Shown here: positions 53,013-61,070 of the stretch, in pieces
Position numbering within the stretch: the first letter of the stretch is position 1
How the letters are laid out: each line of letters starts with the position of its first letter
Source: Oscillospiraceae bacterium
GTDB taxonomy: Bacteria; Bacillota; Clostridia; Oscillospirales; Ruminococcaceae
DNA length: 64,000 bases
Assembly (NCBI GenBank): GCA_017545185.1
Contig: JAFWQJ010000073.1
Coordinates: forward strand, 41,419 to 105,418
Reading direction: 5' to 3'
The notes under the pieces: model-generated
What the model was told of the DNA's origin: nothing
The model's database searches: none
The model's input: only the letters and a program-made list of their open reading frames with translations
Translations under genes and position numbers: made by a program

Positions 53013-53041
53013 ATTATAACACAAACCGATGTTTGTGTCAA
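53013..53041 (-). promoter_or_regulatory. Consensus promoter with embedded dyad
   Basis: TTGACA (53036-53041), 17 nt, TATAAT (53013-53018). ACACAAAC (53019-53026) and GTTTGTGT (53031-53038) form a perfect inverted repeat with a 4-nt spacer, filling the space between -35 and -10, so a repressor bound there would block RNA polymerase. Confidence 0.8.
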
Positions 53042-53120
53042 GGCATCAAACGAAATGCAGATAAATTTTGTGCAAACAGCCAATTCCGGCAGAACCGAAG
53101 CTCTGCCGGAATCGAATTGT

Positions 53121-53771
53121 TCAATTGACGAAAATATCGTATTCTCCTGTGATATCGGATGCTTTCAGCAGTTCTTCAAGTATGTCCTCTGCATGATTCT
53201 CAGCATTCCGGAAAATCTTCCCGTCAGCCAAGTATTCAGCCTCTTTTTGATTCTGGAAGTCAGCCATGACCTGGATCAATTCCTGATCTTCGGTCGTGAT
53301 CAGCCAGGAATTTTTTACGCTTTTCAGATAGGCGTGATCCATGTCAATCTCATTATACTTGACCTCTGCATCCGGTAAGGTCAGTGTAATGCGTTCACGC
53401 CGGCGGTCGATGTTCACATCGACTTCTTCCAGATCGAACCCGATCCCGATTTCGCAGCTGAACGCGAGAAATGTCTCGTCTGAAGTAAAGGGAACAGCAA
53501 ATCCGAGGAGCTCACGGTGTTTCTCATACGATTCATGCACCATATAAGAGTCTTTCATCGTGATCAGTTCAGCAGCAGGCTGAATGATCTCCATGACATC
53601 CGTCTCGGTGATCTGATAAACCTCGGTTGGCTTGACTTCAATGCCGGCATTGTCTTTCGCGGTCGAGTGCTTTATGATGCTGAATACACCATAGCCCGTA
53701 AGCGAAAGCACTGTGAGGCTGCCGATTACAGTCAGAATCATAATCGCTTTTTGGATCAGATTTCTTTTCAT
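53121..53771 (-). CDS. DUF4230 membrane-anchored protein
   Basis: A 216-aa protein with one N-terminal membrane segment (about 9-31) and an extracellular DUF4230-type domain with the recurring beta-strand pattern ELITMKDSYMVH...SCEIGIGFDLEEVDVNID...ITLTLPDAEV. The family is widespread and uncharacterised. AAGGAGGA precedes the ATG. Its promoter contains the 18-bp box shared with the two other units of the kinase-STAND island. Confidence 0.75.
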   Translation of the reverse strand: MKRNLIQKAIMILTVIGSLTVLSLTGYGVFSIIKHSTAKDNAGIEVKPTEVYQITETDVMEIIQPAAELITMKDSYMVHESYEKHRELLGFAVPFTSDETFLAFSCEIGIGFDLEEVDVNIDRRRERITLTLPDAEVKYNEIDMDHAYLKSVKNSWLITTEDQELIQVMADFQNQKEAEYLADGKIFRNAENHAEDILEELLKASDITGEYDIFVN

Positions 53772-53819
53772 TGTTATTCCTCCTTTTTTCGGTTGAGTGC
53801 CTGTCCTTTTGACAATTTT

Positions 53820-53860
53820 ATTATAGCAGATTGCCGAAAAAAGATATAAAAACGGATTCC
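53820..53860 (-). promoter_or_regulatory. Box-type promoter of the DUF4230 gene
   Basis: TATAAT (53820-53825) lies 17 nt from the 18-bp box GGAATCCGTTTTTATATC (53843-53860), which takes the place of a TTGACA -35. A 10-bp inverted repeat (53783-53792 with 53834-53843) also brackets the -10, one arm reaching the ribosome-binding site. Confidence 0.75.
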
Positions 53861-53873
53861 ACAGTCTGGATAC

Positions 53874-53900
53874 AAAAAAGCCGCCGGCGAACCAGCGGCA
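53874..53900 (-). terminator. Terminator of the zinc-ribbon gene
   Basis: GCCGCTGG pairs with CCGGCGGC on the minus strand, followed by TTTTTTG. Confidence 0.8.
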
Positions 53901-53924
53901 GTAAAAATGATAAAAGAATACCGT

Positions 53925-54812
53925 TCACATTGCAGAAAGCAGCTTCTTTTCAACGCGCAGCGTTACCAGCAGATAGTAGGCGTCATCAGCTGGCGAGAGT
54001 GTTTTCTCGTCGATCGCGTCGATCTTTTCTGTCCACTCCTGCAATTCAGTCATCATCGCCATATAGTCGTTGAGCATCGCCATCATATCACCCTCGCCGG
54101 AATTGTATTTCTGCATAAATGCGAGGTAATTGTCGTAGAACGCCTCATAAGAATCCATAAATGCCTTGAATTCCGGCGTAACAAGCGAATAGTCACCGTT
54201 GGCGATCATATCCTGAATATCCTGCGCAGACAATTCCTGTTCGGAGGATTCCTCGGCAGGCGGTTCCGTTTCAGCCGGAGCTTCATCAACCGGCTCAGTT
54301 GTTGTCGGTGCAGTCGTTTTAGCAGCGGGTTTCGTTGTTTTCGCAGAACCAGAATCATCCGGAACGCGCTCCGTCACGACGGGTTTCTGCGGAGTCTCCT
54401 GCGGCTGCTCTGCGCCGCGGTTTCCGCCTGTTCGCGGTATCACCATAATCAGGAGATACACGATCCAGCCGGCCGCAATGATGCCGTATTTTACCTTTTT
54501 ATTCATCGTTTTGTTGCGCAGCATCAGAATCGTCAGCGGAATCGGAAAGCAGAAGATCCAGCCGAGCACCCAGAGCAGCGTGTGCTTTTTCTTCGGCGGT
54601 TCCTGCGGCGGAACGGGCGTTGCAGCGACAAATCCGGCGCGGTCATTGCTGTGATTTGCCTGATAATTCTGCATCGCATTCGCCGTGATAAGCGGCTGCT
54701 GACAGAATTGGCAGGTGCAGCATTCCTGCGACGGATTGACCGGAAATTCGCCGCCGCAATTCGGGCATTTTGCGGGCACAAATGTACCCTGCGGATTGAT
54801 CTGTTCGTTCAT
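53925..54812 (-). CDS. Zinc-ribbon membrane protein with DUF6591-like C-terminus
   Basis: A 295-aa protein: N-terminal zinc finger (CPNCGGEFP...CTCQFCQQP), two membrane segments (about 78-95 and 107-125), a Thr/Pro/Glu-rich linker (about 130-190) and a helical C-terminal domain (about 195-290: FKAFMDSYEAFYDNYLAFM) of the DUF6591 kind. It could pass signals across the membrane or anchor other factors; the function is unknown. AAGGAGG lies in one arm of a perfect 15-bp inverted repeat. The box promoter is upstream. Confidence 0.7.
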   Translation of the reverse strand: MNEQINPQGTFVPAKCPNCGGEFPVNPSQECCTCQFCQQPLITANAMQNYQANHSNDRAGFVAATPVPPQEPPKKKHTLLWVLGWIFCFPIPLTILMLRNKTMNKKVKYGIIAAGWIVYLLIMVIPRTGGNRGAEQPQETPQKPVVTERVPDDSGSAKTTKPAAKTTAPTTTEPVDEAPAETEPPAEESSEQELSAQDIQDMIANGDYSLVTPEFKAFMDSYEAFYDNYLAFMQKYNSGEGDMMAMLNDYMAMMTELQEWTEKIDAIDEKTLSPADDAYYLLVTLRVEKKLLSAM

Positions 54813-54820
54813 AAAATAAC

Positions 54821-54875
54821 CTCCTTGTGTTGTGATCGGGGCTTTGCTGATTTCAGTATATCACAACACAAGGAG
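54821..54875 (-). repeat. Perfect 15-bp inverted repeat covering a ribosome-binding site
   Basis: CTCCTTGTGTTGTGA (54821-54835) and TCACAACACAAGGAG (54861-54875) are exact reverse complements with a 25-nt gap that contains the -10 (54855-54860). The RBS-proximal arm includes AAGGAG of the 54812 gene. Confidence 0.85.
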
Positions 54876-54895
54876 CGGTTATAAAAATGGATTCC
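54855..54895 (-). promoter_or_regulatory. Box-type promoter of the zinc-ribbon gene
   Basis: TATACT (54855-54860) lies 17 nt from the box GGAATCCATTTTTATAAC (54878-54895). No TTGACA-like hexamer is present. Confidence 0.75.
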
Positions 54896-54900
54896 GCGGC

Positions 54901-57612
54901 TTAGATTCCGTTTGCTTTTTCGCGTATTTCGGGTGAAACCTCGCGGAATACGCCCTGTTCGCGGTATGCTTCATTGATGCGGTCGATCTCCGCGATCAGT
55001 TCCCGGCATTTTGCATCGTCCTGCAGCTCAGCGTACACATCGAGCAGACAGTTCAGCAACTCCGCCTGCTTGTCAATATACGGCAGCAGATCGGGATGCT
55101 TTTTGCAGATCGTGACCGCTTCTTCCAGCTTCGCCGCGGCAGCCTGCAAATCGCCGTGATAGAACCAGCAATTCGCAGTCGGAATATGAATGATGTCAAT
55201 GATTTCCAGTTCCGTCGGGAAAACCTGTCTTGCGATACGCTCCGCCTGTTGTGTCAATCGCCGTGTTTCATCAATATCCGGTTCAGCAAGCGAATAGTAA
55301 TCTGCCAATACCATACAGAAATAACAATGATTCTCGCTGTTTTCTTCTATCATTTCTGCTGTCTTGATAAGCAGGGCAGCGGCTTCATCGAAGAAATCAG
55401 TATGGCTGTGTATCAGAACACTTGCTAAGGATATATAATATTTCGTGAGATATCTTTTGCTGCGCAGATCAGAAGACTGCTCCATTTCTGCAATCGCCGT
55501 GTCCATTGCGTCCAACTCTTTCCGCAGTAATTCCGCTTCCTGCTCGTTTCCGGGATAATATGCACCGCCGGTCAGAACATCATAATACCATGCAAGCATA
55601 TCATAATACATTGCAGTGATGATGTGACGGGAATGTTTCTTTCTGAAAATGTCAGCTTCATCTATGATCTCTTTGATCTGCAATTCATTTGCCATGCCGA
55701 CATAGATATCAATCATTTTCTGATGATACTCCATGACGGTCACATCGTCCGCATACCATTCCCAATTACGCACCGTTTCCGCAATGACCGGATGCACGCG
55801 GATCACGCTGTCCGCGTAAAGCCAGCCCTGCGCATTGAGCTGCGGCACACAGCTGAGGTCAAGCCGCACAATGTCACGGATCAGGTCAGCGTTCAGACCG
55901 CGCACATCCAGCAGCGACAAAACCTGCATTGTCAGCCGCTCCTGCGGCGTCATGCCGCCTGCATCAAACAGCGCAGAAATGATTGCGGACAGCGTATCGT
56001 AAACCTCCTCGCCGTCCTTATAATTGCCGATCTTCACATCGGAAAAACGCGAAAAACCGTGCTCCCGAATGAGCGCAAGTGCCGATTCAATCTCCAGTTT
56101 TCCGGCGGCGATCTGCCTTGCGATCAGCTCGATCACAAGCGTATGTCCCTGCACCCGTTCGATGATCTCAGCAAAGGCGGCACGCTCGTCCTTTGTCAGC
56201 GGGCGTTCAAGATTCAGCGCGACAAGACGGAATAATTCCGCTGTATCAGTAATTGCACCGATTTCAATGAATGCAAAGCTGTTCTTCGGCGGCTGATTCC
56301 GTGTGACGATGACCGTATCATAGCCGCAGTCCATGACGCGGCTCAGGTCTTTTGTCACCTTGCCGCTGAAATTATCGAGCACAAACAGCACGCGCTTTTC
56401 CGCGCAGATATTGCGGAAATACGACAGCTTGCGGTCAAAATAATCGTCCGGTGATTCGCTGTTCAGACGGCTGACCGTGCTGATCTGCAGCTGCATATCG
56501 TCGCAGAAAGTGCGTTTGAAATCACCGTCAAATTCCAGATAAACGAGCACATCATATTCAGACTTTGAGCGATGCAAATAATTTCGTATCAACGTGCTTT
56601 TTCCGATACCGCCAATGCCGGTCACATACAGCACGGGATTCCGGTTCAGATGCTCCGCAATCGCTTTTAGTTCCGTCTCTCTGCCGACAAAATGCGGTGA
56701 GACAGAAGGCAGCTTCGGAATCACATAGTCCTTTTTGTTTAATTCATCACAAAGCAAAACAAGCAGCTTTTCCGCATCTGCAATATTCTGAAAGCGATTT
56801 GACGCAGCAGAACGGATCGTACCGCGGAACAGTCTCGTGAACAACGCTTGAATATCCGGTCTGTCGGTATATTTACGGTATTCGCGTCTGCATTCATCAA
56901 ACGAATATTTTGAAAAGCCGCGATGCTCCTGCTCCGTGGAATGCCGCCCGAACAGCAGATAAAAAACGATCTCACCGAGCGTATAGATGTCCGCAGTTAC
57001 ACCGATCTTTCCGGCGGAATAGGGGTTCATCTGCTCCGGTGCTGCCCATTCTCTCGAATATGAAAACGCTGTATTTTCGTCTGTTCCGGCAACGATGCGG
57101 ATGCTGTCAAAGTCGATGAATTCAACAATCTGCGTGATTGTATCATCAGGTGCATTCTGCAAAATAAAGATGTTTTCCGGCTTCAGATCAAGACACAGAT
57201 ACCCTGCCGCATGATAATAACCGACTGTTTTGGCAATCGTCCGGCAGATTTGAAGATACTGCGGCAGCGTGAGGGCATTGAGCCGGTCGAGTGTCGTGCC
57301 GCCAAAGCAGGCAACGTCAAGAAACGCCGTGCCGTTCGCTTCAAAAATATGGCTGACAGGCGGCGTCTGGTTATTCAGCGCGGACTGCTGCCGGATCTGA
57401 TTCTGCATATTTCCGGCGGCGAGAAAACGCGCCTTGCCTCGTTCAAAATCATCCGTGTTCTGCGGCGCATATTCTTTCAGAATGCACTTGGCCGTCAGTC
57501 CGCCGTGCCGACATTCCGCCAGATATGCAGCAGTATTTGCGCCCTGCCCGAGCAGTTCCAGAATCGTATATTTCCTCGCATCTGCTGATATAACAGAGCC
57601 CTTTTCAAGCAT
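54901..57612 (-). CDS. Ser/Thr kinase - STAND NTPase - TPR signalling protein
   Basis: A 903-aa protein in three parts. Residues 1-280: protein kinase fold with P-loop GQGANTAAYLAE, an ILKEYAP lysine strand, catalytic loop CLDLKPENIFI (HRD replaced by CLD), a metal-binding loop FIDFDSI (DFG replaced by DFD) and WAAPEQ. Residues 305-580: NB-ARC/STAND NTPase with VGRETELKAI, Walker A GIGGIGKSTLI, Walker B VLFVLDNF and sensor VIVTRNQ. Residues 640-890: TPR-like helical repeats. STAND proteins act as switches that assemble on ligand binding; a fused kinase would be the output. No membrane segment is seen. The catalytic Asp and Lys are kept, so the kinase may be active. Confidence 0.85.
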   Translation of the reverse strand: MLEKGSVISADARKYTILELLGQGANTAAYLAECRHGGLTAKCILKEYAPQNTDDFERGKARFLAAGNMQNQIRQQSALNNQTPPVSHIFEANGTAFLDVACFGGTTLDRLNALTLPQYLQICRTIAKTVGYYHAAGYLCLDLKPENIFILQNAPDDTITQIVEFIDFDSIRIVAGTDENTAFSYSREWAAPEQMNPYSAGKIGVTADIYTLGEIVFYLLFGRHSTEQEHRGFSKYSFDECRREYRKYTDRPDIQALFTRLFRGTIRSAASNRFQNIADAEKLLVLLCDELNKKDYVIPKLPSVSPHFVGRETELKAIAEHLNRNPVLYVTGIGGIGKSTLIRNYLHRSKSEYDVLVYLEFDGDFKRTFCDDMQLQISTVSRLNSESPDDYFDRKLSYFRNICAEKRVLFVLDNFSGKVTKDLSRVMDCGYDTVIVTRNQPPKNSFAFIEIGAITDTAELFRLVALNLERPLTKDERAAFAEIIERVQGHTLVIELIARQIAAGKLEIESALALIREHGFSRFSDVKIGNYKDGEEVYDTLSAIISALFDAGGMTPQERLTMQVLSLLDVRGLNADLIRDIVRLDLSCVPQLNAQGWLYADSVIRVHPVIAETVRNWEWYADDVTVMEYHQKMIDIYVGMANELQIKEIIDEADIFRKKHSRHIITAMYYDMLAWYYDVLTGGAYYPGNEQEAELLRKELDAMDTAIAEMEQSSDLRSKRYLTKYYISLASVLIHSHTDFFDEAAALLIKTAEMIEENSENHCYFCMVLADYYSLAEPDIDETRRLTQQAERIARQVFPTELEIIDIIHIPTANCWFYHGDLQAAAAKLEEAVTICKKHPDLLPYIDKQAELLNCLLDVYAELQDDAKCRELIAEIDRINEAYREQGVFREVSPEIREKANGI

Positions 57613-57635
57613 AGCATCAGCCTCCTTTCTGTTTT

Positions 57636-57676
57636 ATTATACACGCACAATTCCGGCAGATATAAAAATCAATTCC
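57636..57676 (-). promoter_or_regulatory. Box-type promoter of the kinase-STAND gene
   Basis: TATAAT (57636-57641) lies 17 nt from the box GGAATTGATTTTTATATC (57659-57676), which overlaps the last codons of the upstream regulator gene. The box matches those at 53843 and 54878 at most positions. Confidence 0.75.
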
Positions 57677-58787
57677 GACCGTATTCAATGACCGAATGCA
57701 GCGTCGTGACCGGATCAAATGAATTTGCGCAATAAAGCAGCAGACAGTCGAACGGATGCCGCAAATAGGTCTGTGCAAAGCCGCAGGAATACAGCATTTC
57801 ATCCAGTTCGGCATGAAAGTCCATCAGATTTTCATTCGCAGTCTGATGATCTGTGTTCTCTGTTTCCGAATAGAAATTATAAAACCGCAGCAGCATCATA
57901 GTTTTGCGCAGCAGCTCATAGGATGCTTCCTCGTCATTGATGATTTTTCCGAGTGTGACATCATTGGGCAGCGATTCCGTAAACCGTTTCGGCAGCTTCG
58001 CACCGATCGACTTGTCTCTGCTCTGATAGCGGTAACCGAGCAATTCAAAAATCGTCGCGCTGTTCAGACGGTCAGGTGTGAGCTGGGATTCGGTGTCATA
58101 TTTCGTAATGTGTTCTTTGATTCGTTCAATTTCAAGCTTGATTTTTTGTCTGGCAAGCTGAAATTGCTGTTCGTTTCCGTAGCAATGTGCGGAAAGATAG
58201 CGAGAAAATGCTTCCTCATTTTCCGTTTGCAGGATCACCGACTTGATTTGCGAAGTCGCGGTATGAGCATCCTCCTGATTGACAAAATCGCGGCTTTCTT
58301 CCAGCAGTTTTACCGCTGTTTGATATGGTTTACGATAATACAGGCAGTACAGAAACACCGCATCTACTTTATTCTTGACATAAAACGGCAATGTCAGGTA
58401 ATGCTTCTGAAAGAACAGTCCTGTCTGCTGTTCGTCCATTTCCAGCGCAAAGCAGAGATCGTAATGATTCTGTCGGTTTGTCACGCCGGGAACCGTACCC
58501 CTGATCCAGTTCTGTACAGTCCGCGGGCAGGGCTTTCCGAGCAGATCACGGTATCGTCTTTTTACCTCTGCAAGCATCATTTCAGTATCGTCAGGGCGGC
58601 AAGGAATACCAAGCTGTGTAAGACGCGCTGCCAGCCCCTCAAGAAAAATCGGGCGTTCTTCAAGCGCAAGCGTTCGCTCAATGCCTGCAATGATCTCCTC
58701 TGCATTGTCAGGGCTGACCGGAGCGCCATCATAGAGTTCATCATACATAAATTCCGTATAAGTATCACGGGGCAGTTCGTTTGACAT
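57669..58787 (-). CDS. Possible transcription factor of the kinase-STAND island
   Basis: A 372-aa soluble, mostly helical protein. Residues 60-125 look like a divergent helix-turn-helix of Cro/Xre type (AARLTQLGIPCRPDDTEMML, CPRTVQNWIRG, NHYDLCFALEMDEQQTGLFF); the remaining 250 residues are helical repeats like those of regulators that sense peptides or partner proteins. I do not recognise a named family. ATG 58787 has AGAGGTG upstream; a GTG at 58796 is less likely. It has a consensus promoter of its own, unlike the three downstream units, which fits a role as their activator (inference). Confidence 0.6.
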   Translation of the reverse strand: MSNELPRDTYTEFMYDELYDGAPVSPDNAEEIIAGIERTLALEERPIFLEGLAARLTQLGIPCRPDDTEMMLAEVKRRYRDLLGKPCPRTVQNWIRGTVPGVTNRQNHYDLCFALEMDEQQTGLFFQKHYLTLPFYVKNKVDAVFLYCLYYRKPYQTAVKLLEESRDFVNQEDAHTATSQIKSVILQTENEEAFSRYLSAHCYGNEQQFQLARQKIKLEIERIKEHITKYDTESQLTPDRLNSATIFELLGYRYQSRDKSIGAKLPKRFTESLPNDVTLGKIINDEEASYELLRKTMMLLRFYNFYSETENTDHQTANENLMDFHAELDEMLYSCGFAQTYLRHPFDCLLLYCANSFDPVTTLHSVIEYGRN

Positions 58788-58816
58788 CTTCTTCACCTCT
58801 GAAACCTTTTTTTCCT

Positions 58817-58845
58817 ATTATAATTTCTATTTCAGGCTTTGTCAA
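58817..58845 (-). promoter_or_regulatory. Promoter of the 372-aa regulator-like gene
   Basis: TTGACA (58840-58845), 17 nt, TATAAT (58817-58822). It lacks the 18-bp box. Confidence 0.85.
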
Positions 58846-58935
58846 GTATGATTTCTATGTATCAGCAGCAATCATGATTTCAAAACGGTACCGAAAGAAA
58901 TCGTATTCAACATAATTGACTCATGCATCAATCCG

Positions 58936-59037
58936 TTAACAAAAACGGCAGCATTCATCAAAGATTTGGTATCTGCCGTCCCGGTGCAGCAGTTCCGGCA
59001 GCGTGAGTTTTCCGCAGCAATCACAGATAGATTACAT
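58936..59037 (-). pseudogene. Tiny Cys-rich ORF with a stop at codon 2
   Basis: GGAGGACAAA precedes ATG 59037, whose second codon is TAA; the frame then continues for 31 sense codons (SICDCCGKLTLPELL, DGRYQIFDECCRFC) to a TAA at 58936. The two CxCC/CCxxC clusters resemble a mini zinc ribbon. One base change (TAA to AAA or CAA) would restore a 33-aa protein. Otherwise 58850-59149 shows no gene. Confidence 0.3.
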
Positions 59038-59121
59038 TTTGTCCTCCCAGATATATTAAGATAGCAGCCGTACTTCGGACTGCCTCGCCTTAATTATATA
59101 TCTGAAACAACAAAATAAAGT

Positions 59122-59143
59122 GATGCCTGCCGATCGGCAGGCA
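59122..59143. terminator. Hairpin at the end of the HTH remnant
   Basis: ATGCCTGCC pairs with GGCAGGCAT around a 4-nt loop, just beyond the stop of the HTH pseudogene. Confidence 0.55.
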
Positions 59144-59149
59144 TTCGTC

Positions 59150-59458
59150 TTATCTGTTCATGCGGTTTATGACAGCGAGGAGCAGCTGCAAATCCTCATC
59201 GTTGAAGCTGTGCAGCTTTTCGGTAATCTCGCGGATCAGGATCGGATTTGCGGTTTCTGTAGCGAAAAACTCCTGCGGCGTAACGCCGAGATAGTCACAG
59301 ATCACAAGAAATTCGCTCATGGAAGGCAGTGCTCTGCCGGAAGAAATACTCTAGAATATAGCTCTTGCGGTGTCCGAGATCAAGGCTCATCTGGTACTCG
59401 GATACGCCTTTTTCATCCGAAGCTGTGTGAGCCTGCTGCGAATATCGTCTTCTGTCAT
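59150..59458 (-). pseudogene. Xre-type HTH regulator with two compensating indels
   Basis: The minus strand starts MTEDDIRSRLTQLRMKK and then leaves frame at a five-A run (six A expected); the true frame continues VSEYQMSLDLGHRKSYI. It shifts back where CTAG stands in place of CAG, and continues SISSGRALPSMSEFLVICDY to the natural C-terminus ITEKLHSFNDEDLQLLLAV..RMNR at 59150. Corrected, it would be a 102-aa helix-turn-helix protein typical of Ruminococcaceae. As given, translation stops after about 24 codons. Confidence 0.75.
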
Positions 59459-59535
59459 GATGAATGCACCGCCTTTCCTGCTTATTGTATTATATTTTCT
59501 GCACGAATATTACTGATTATTTCGCAAATTTTCTA

Positions 59536-59564
59536 TTGACATATAACGATATAAATGGTATAAT
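59536..59564 (+). promoter_or_regulatory. Promoter of the 214-aa protein gene
   Basis: TTGACA (59536-59541), 17 nt, TATAAT (59559-59564). Confidence 0.85.
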
Positions 59565-59648
59565 GATAAAAAAATCGAAGAATATCGGTAATCGGGAGCA
59601 TTTCCGACTCGTATGATGATAAGCACTGTCAAATGGAAGGAGCCGATT

Positions 59649-60293
59649 ATGGAAATACAGGATAAAATCGAAGAATTAGCTGATTTGCTTGAAAACAGAA
59701 TCAAACAGTATGTGCCAAACGGAACTGATGCGATCAGAAAATTCTGGGGTGCTTATAAATTGACTGCGGTTATGAGAAGCGAATCGAAACAAGACAAATG
59801 CATACAGGAATACGGGCAGGCCGAAGACCTGCTGGATGATGAGATCACTGCAGCGATCTATCAGGTCGGTGCTTTTTCCGTGCGTATTTCAAAGAACGTC
59901 TGCGAGGGCAGGTATCCGAATGATTGGGCAGAAAGAACGCCCGCTCCTGCTGAGGTGATACAGAATTTGCGGGAAAAGGAAAATAAGCGCGCTGAAGCGT
60001 CTGACTTTGAAAGCGATTGTCCGCGTAATTGCCGGATTGAAATTGTGGTATCAGCCTGCAGGCATTCGGGAATTGCACCGGCAAAGAAATATCAGTACAT
60101 CTGTCATGCGCAGCCGGAATGGCACGGCTGGTGTGAGACAATCGGGAAAATCTGTGCAGTCAGGCTCTCCAGGCGCAGCGATCAGGATGCTTTGATCGTA
60201 AATAAGCACTTTTTCGGAGACAGTCATTCAGCAGAACACTGGTATGCATTTTTTGAGAACGGAAAAGTGGAAGGATACTCGATAGATTGCTGA
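59649..60293 (+). CDS. Hypothetical protein
   Basis: A 214-aa soluble protein starting at 59649 (AAGGAG 6 nt upstream). The N-terminal half is helical and charged; the C-terminal half has paired Cys and aromatic residues (DCPRNCRIEIVVSACRHSG, WHGWCETIGKICAVRLS). I do not recognise it. It leads a possible three-gene unit with the Cys-rich peptide and the Sel1-repeat protein. Confidence 0.6.
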   Translation: MEIQDKIEELADLLENRIKQYVPNGTDAIRKFWGAYKLTAVMRSESKQDKCIQEYGQAEDLLDDEITAAIYQVGAFSVRISKNVCEGRYPNDWAERTPAPAEVIQNLREKENKRAEASDFESDCPRNCRIEIVVSACRHSGIAPAKKYQYICHAQPEWHGWCETIGKICAVRLSRRSDQDALIVNKHFFGDSHSAEHWYAFFENGKVEGYSIDC

Positions 60294-60332
60294 AAACCTG
60301 CAATCTGAATGGATACAGAGGAGGTGCGGATT

Positions 60333-60506
60333 ATGTTCCTGAACAATAACGCAAAGCCTTTGCCGGACGGGCTCAAGTGCCTGAAATGTCCGTATTATCT
60401 CGGGCAGATCAAATGCATTGTCAGTCCGTGCAGAGAATGCATTATGAGCAAACGGAAAACGCATCCGTTTGTTCATTTGAAATCGGAACGGAAATCGGAG
60501 AAATGA
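60333..60506 (+). CDS. Small Cys-rich protein
   Basis: A 57-aa basic protein with GAGGAGG upstream of ATG 60333. Six cysteines (CLKCPYY...IKCIVSPCREC) suggest a small zinc-binding fold. Unknown function; 12 nt before the Sel1-repeat gene. Confidence 0.55.
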   Translation: MFLNNNAKPLPDGLKCLKCPYYLGQIKCIVSPCRECIMSKRKTHPFVHLKSERKSEK

Positions 60507-60518
60507 TCGGAGGTTCAG

Positions 60519-61061
60519 ATGATGGAGCAAAACAGCGCGCAGCAGCAGATTTCTGATTATGCGCTTGCAGAGAAGCAATTTGTTTCCGGTCATGCCAAAG
60601 ATGCATTTCCTGCGATCGCCCAATTTGCCGAACAGGGCAATCCAAGGGCAATGTATCTGTTAGCCTGTTTCTATCACATGGGGTTCGATACGGTTCCGAT
60701 TGATCATGCGCGCCGGAACAGCTTGTGTGAACAGGCAGAAGCGTATGATGAGCCGATGCTGATGCACGGATATGCAGTCTGGTGCCTGAAAGAAGATCAG
60801 AAGCCTTATCGGGATCAATGCACGGCAGCCGTTTTTGACCGGCTTTTGAAAACCGCAGAGGCCGGTGACACGGCTGCACAGTATATCATCGGAAAAATGT
60901 ATATGGACGGCGACGCCGTTGAACAGGACTATGCTGCATCTGCAAAGTGGTTCCGGCACGGTGCCGAATCGGGATATGCCGCTGCACACACCTTTGACGA
61001 AGAACGTAGAAAGGTTGACGAGCAGATCGACGGATTCTTCAATGCACTGCTGAACAAATAA
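60519..61061 (+). CDS. Sel1-like repeat protein
   Basis: A 180-aa helical-repeat protein with Sel1-type motifs (AEQGNPRAMYLLACFYHMG; AEAGDTAAQYIIGKMYMDGD; AKWFRHGAESGYAAAH). Sel1 repeats form protein-binding solenoids and often act as adaptors. A second ATG one codon in (60522) is an equally good start. A strong terminator follows. Confidence 0.75.
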   Translation: MMEQNSAQQQISDYALAEKQFVSGHAKDAFPAIAQFAEQGNPRAMYLLACFYHMGFDTVPIDHARRNSLCEQAEAYDEPMLMHGYAVWCLKEDQKPYRDQCTAAVFDRLLKTAEAGDTAAQYIIGKMYMDGDAVEQDYAASAKWFRHGAESGYAAAHTFDEERRKVDEQIDGFFNALLNK

Positions 61062-61070
61062 GCGATTCAA

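Noticed and set aside
53783-53843. 10-bp inverted repeat around the DUF4230 promoter as a second operator
   Set aside because: The arms are mainly a six-base A/T run next to the ribosome-binding site, so chance is likely; mentioned only with the promoter.
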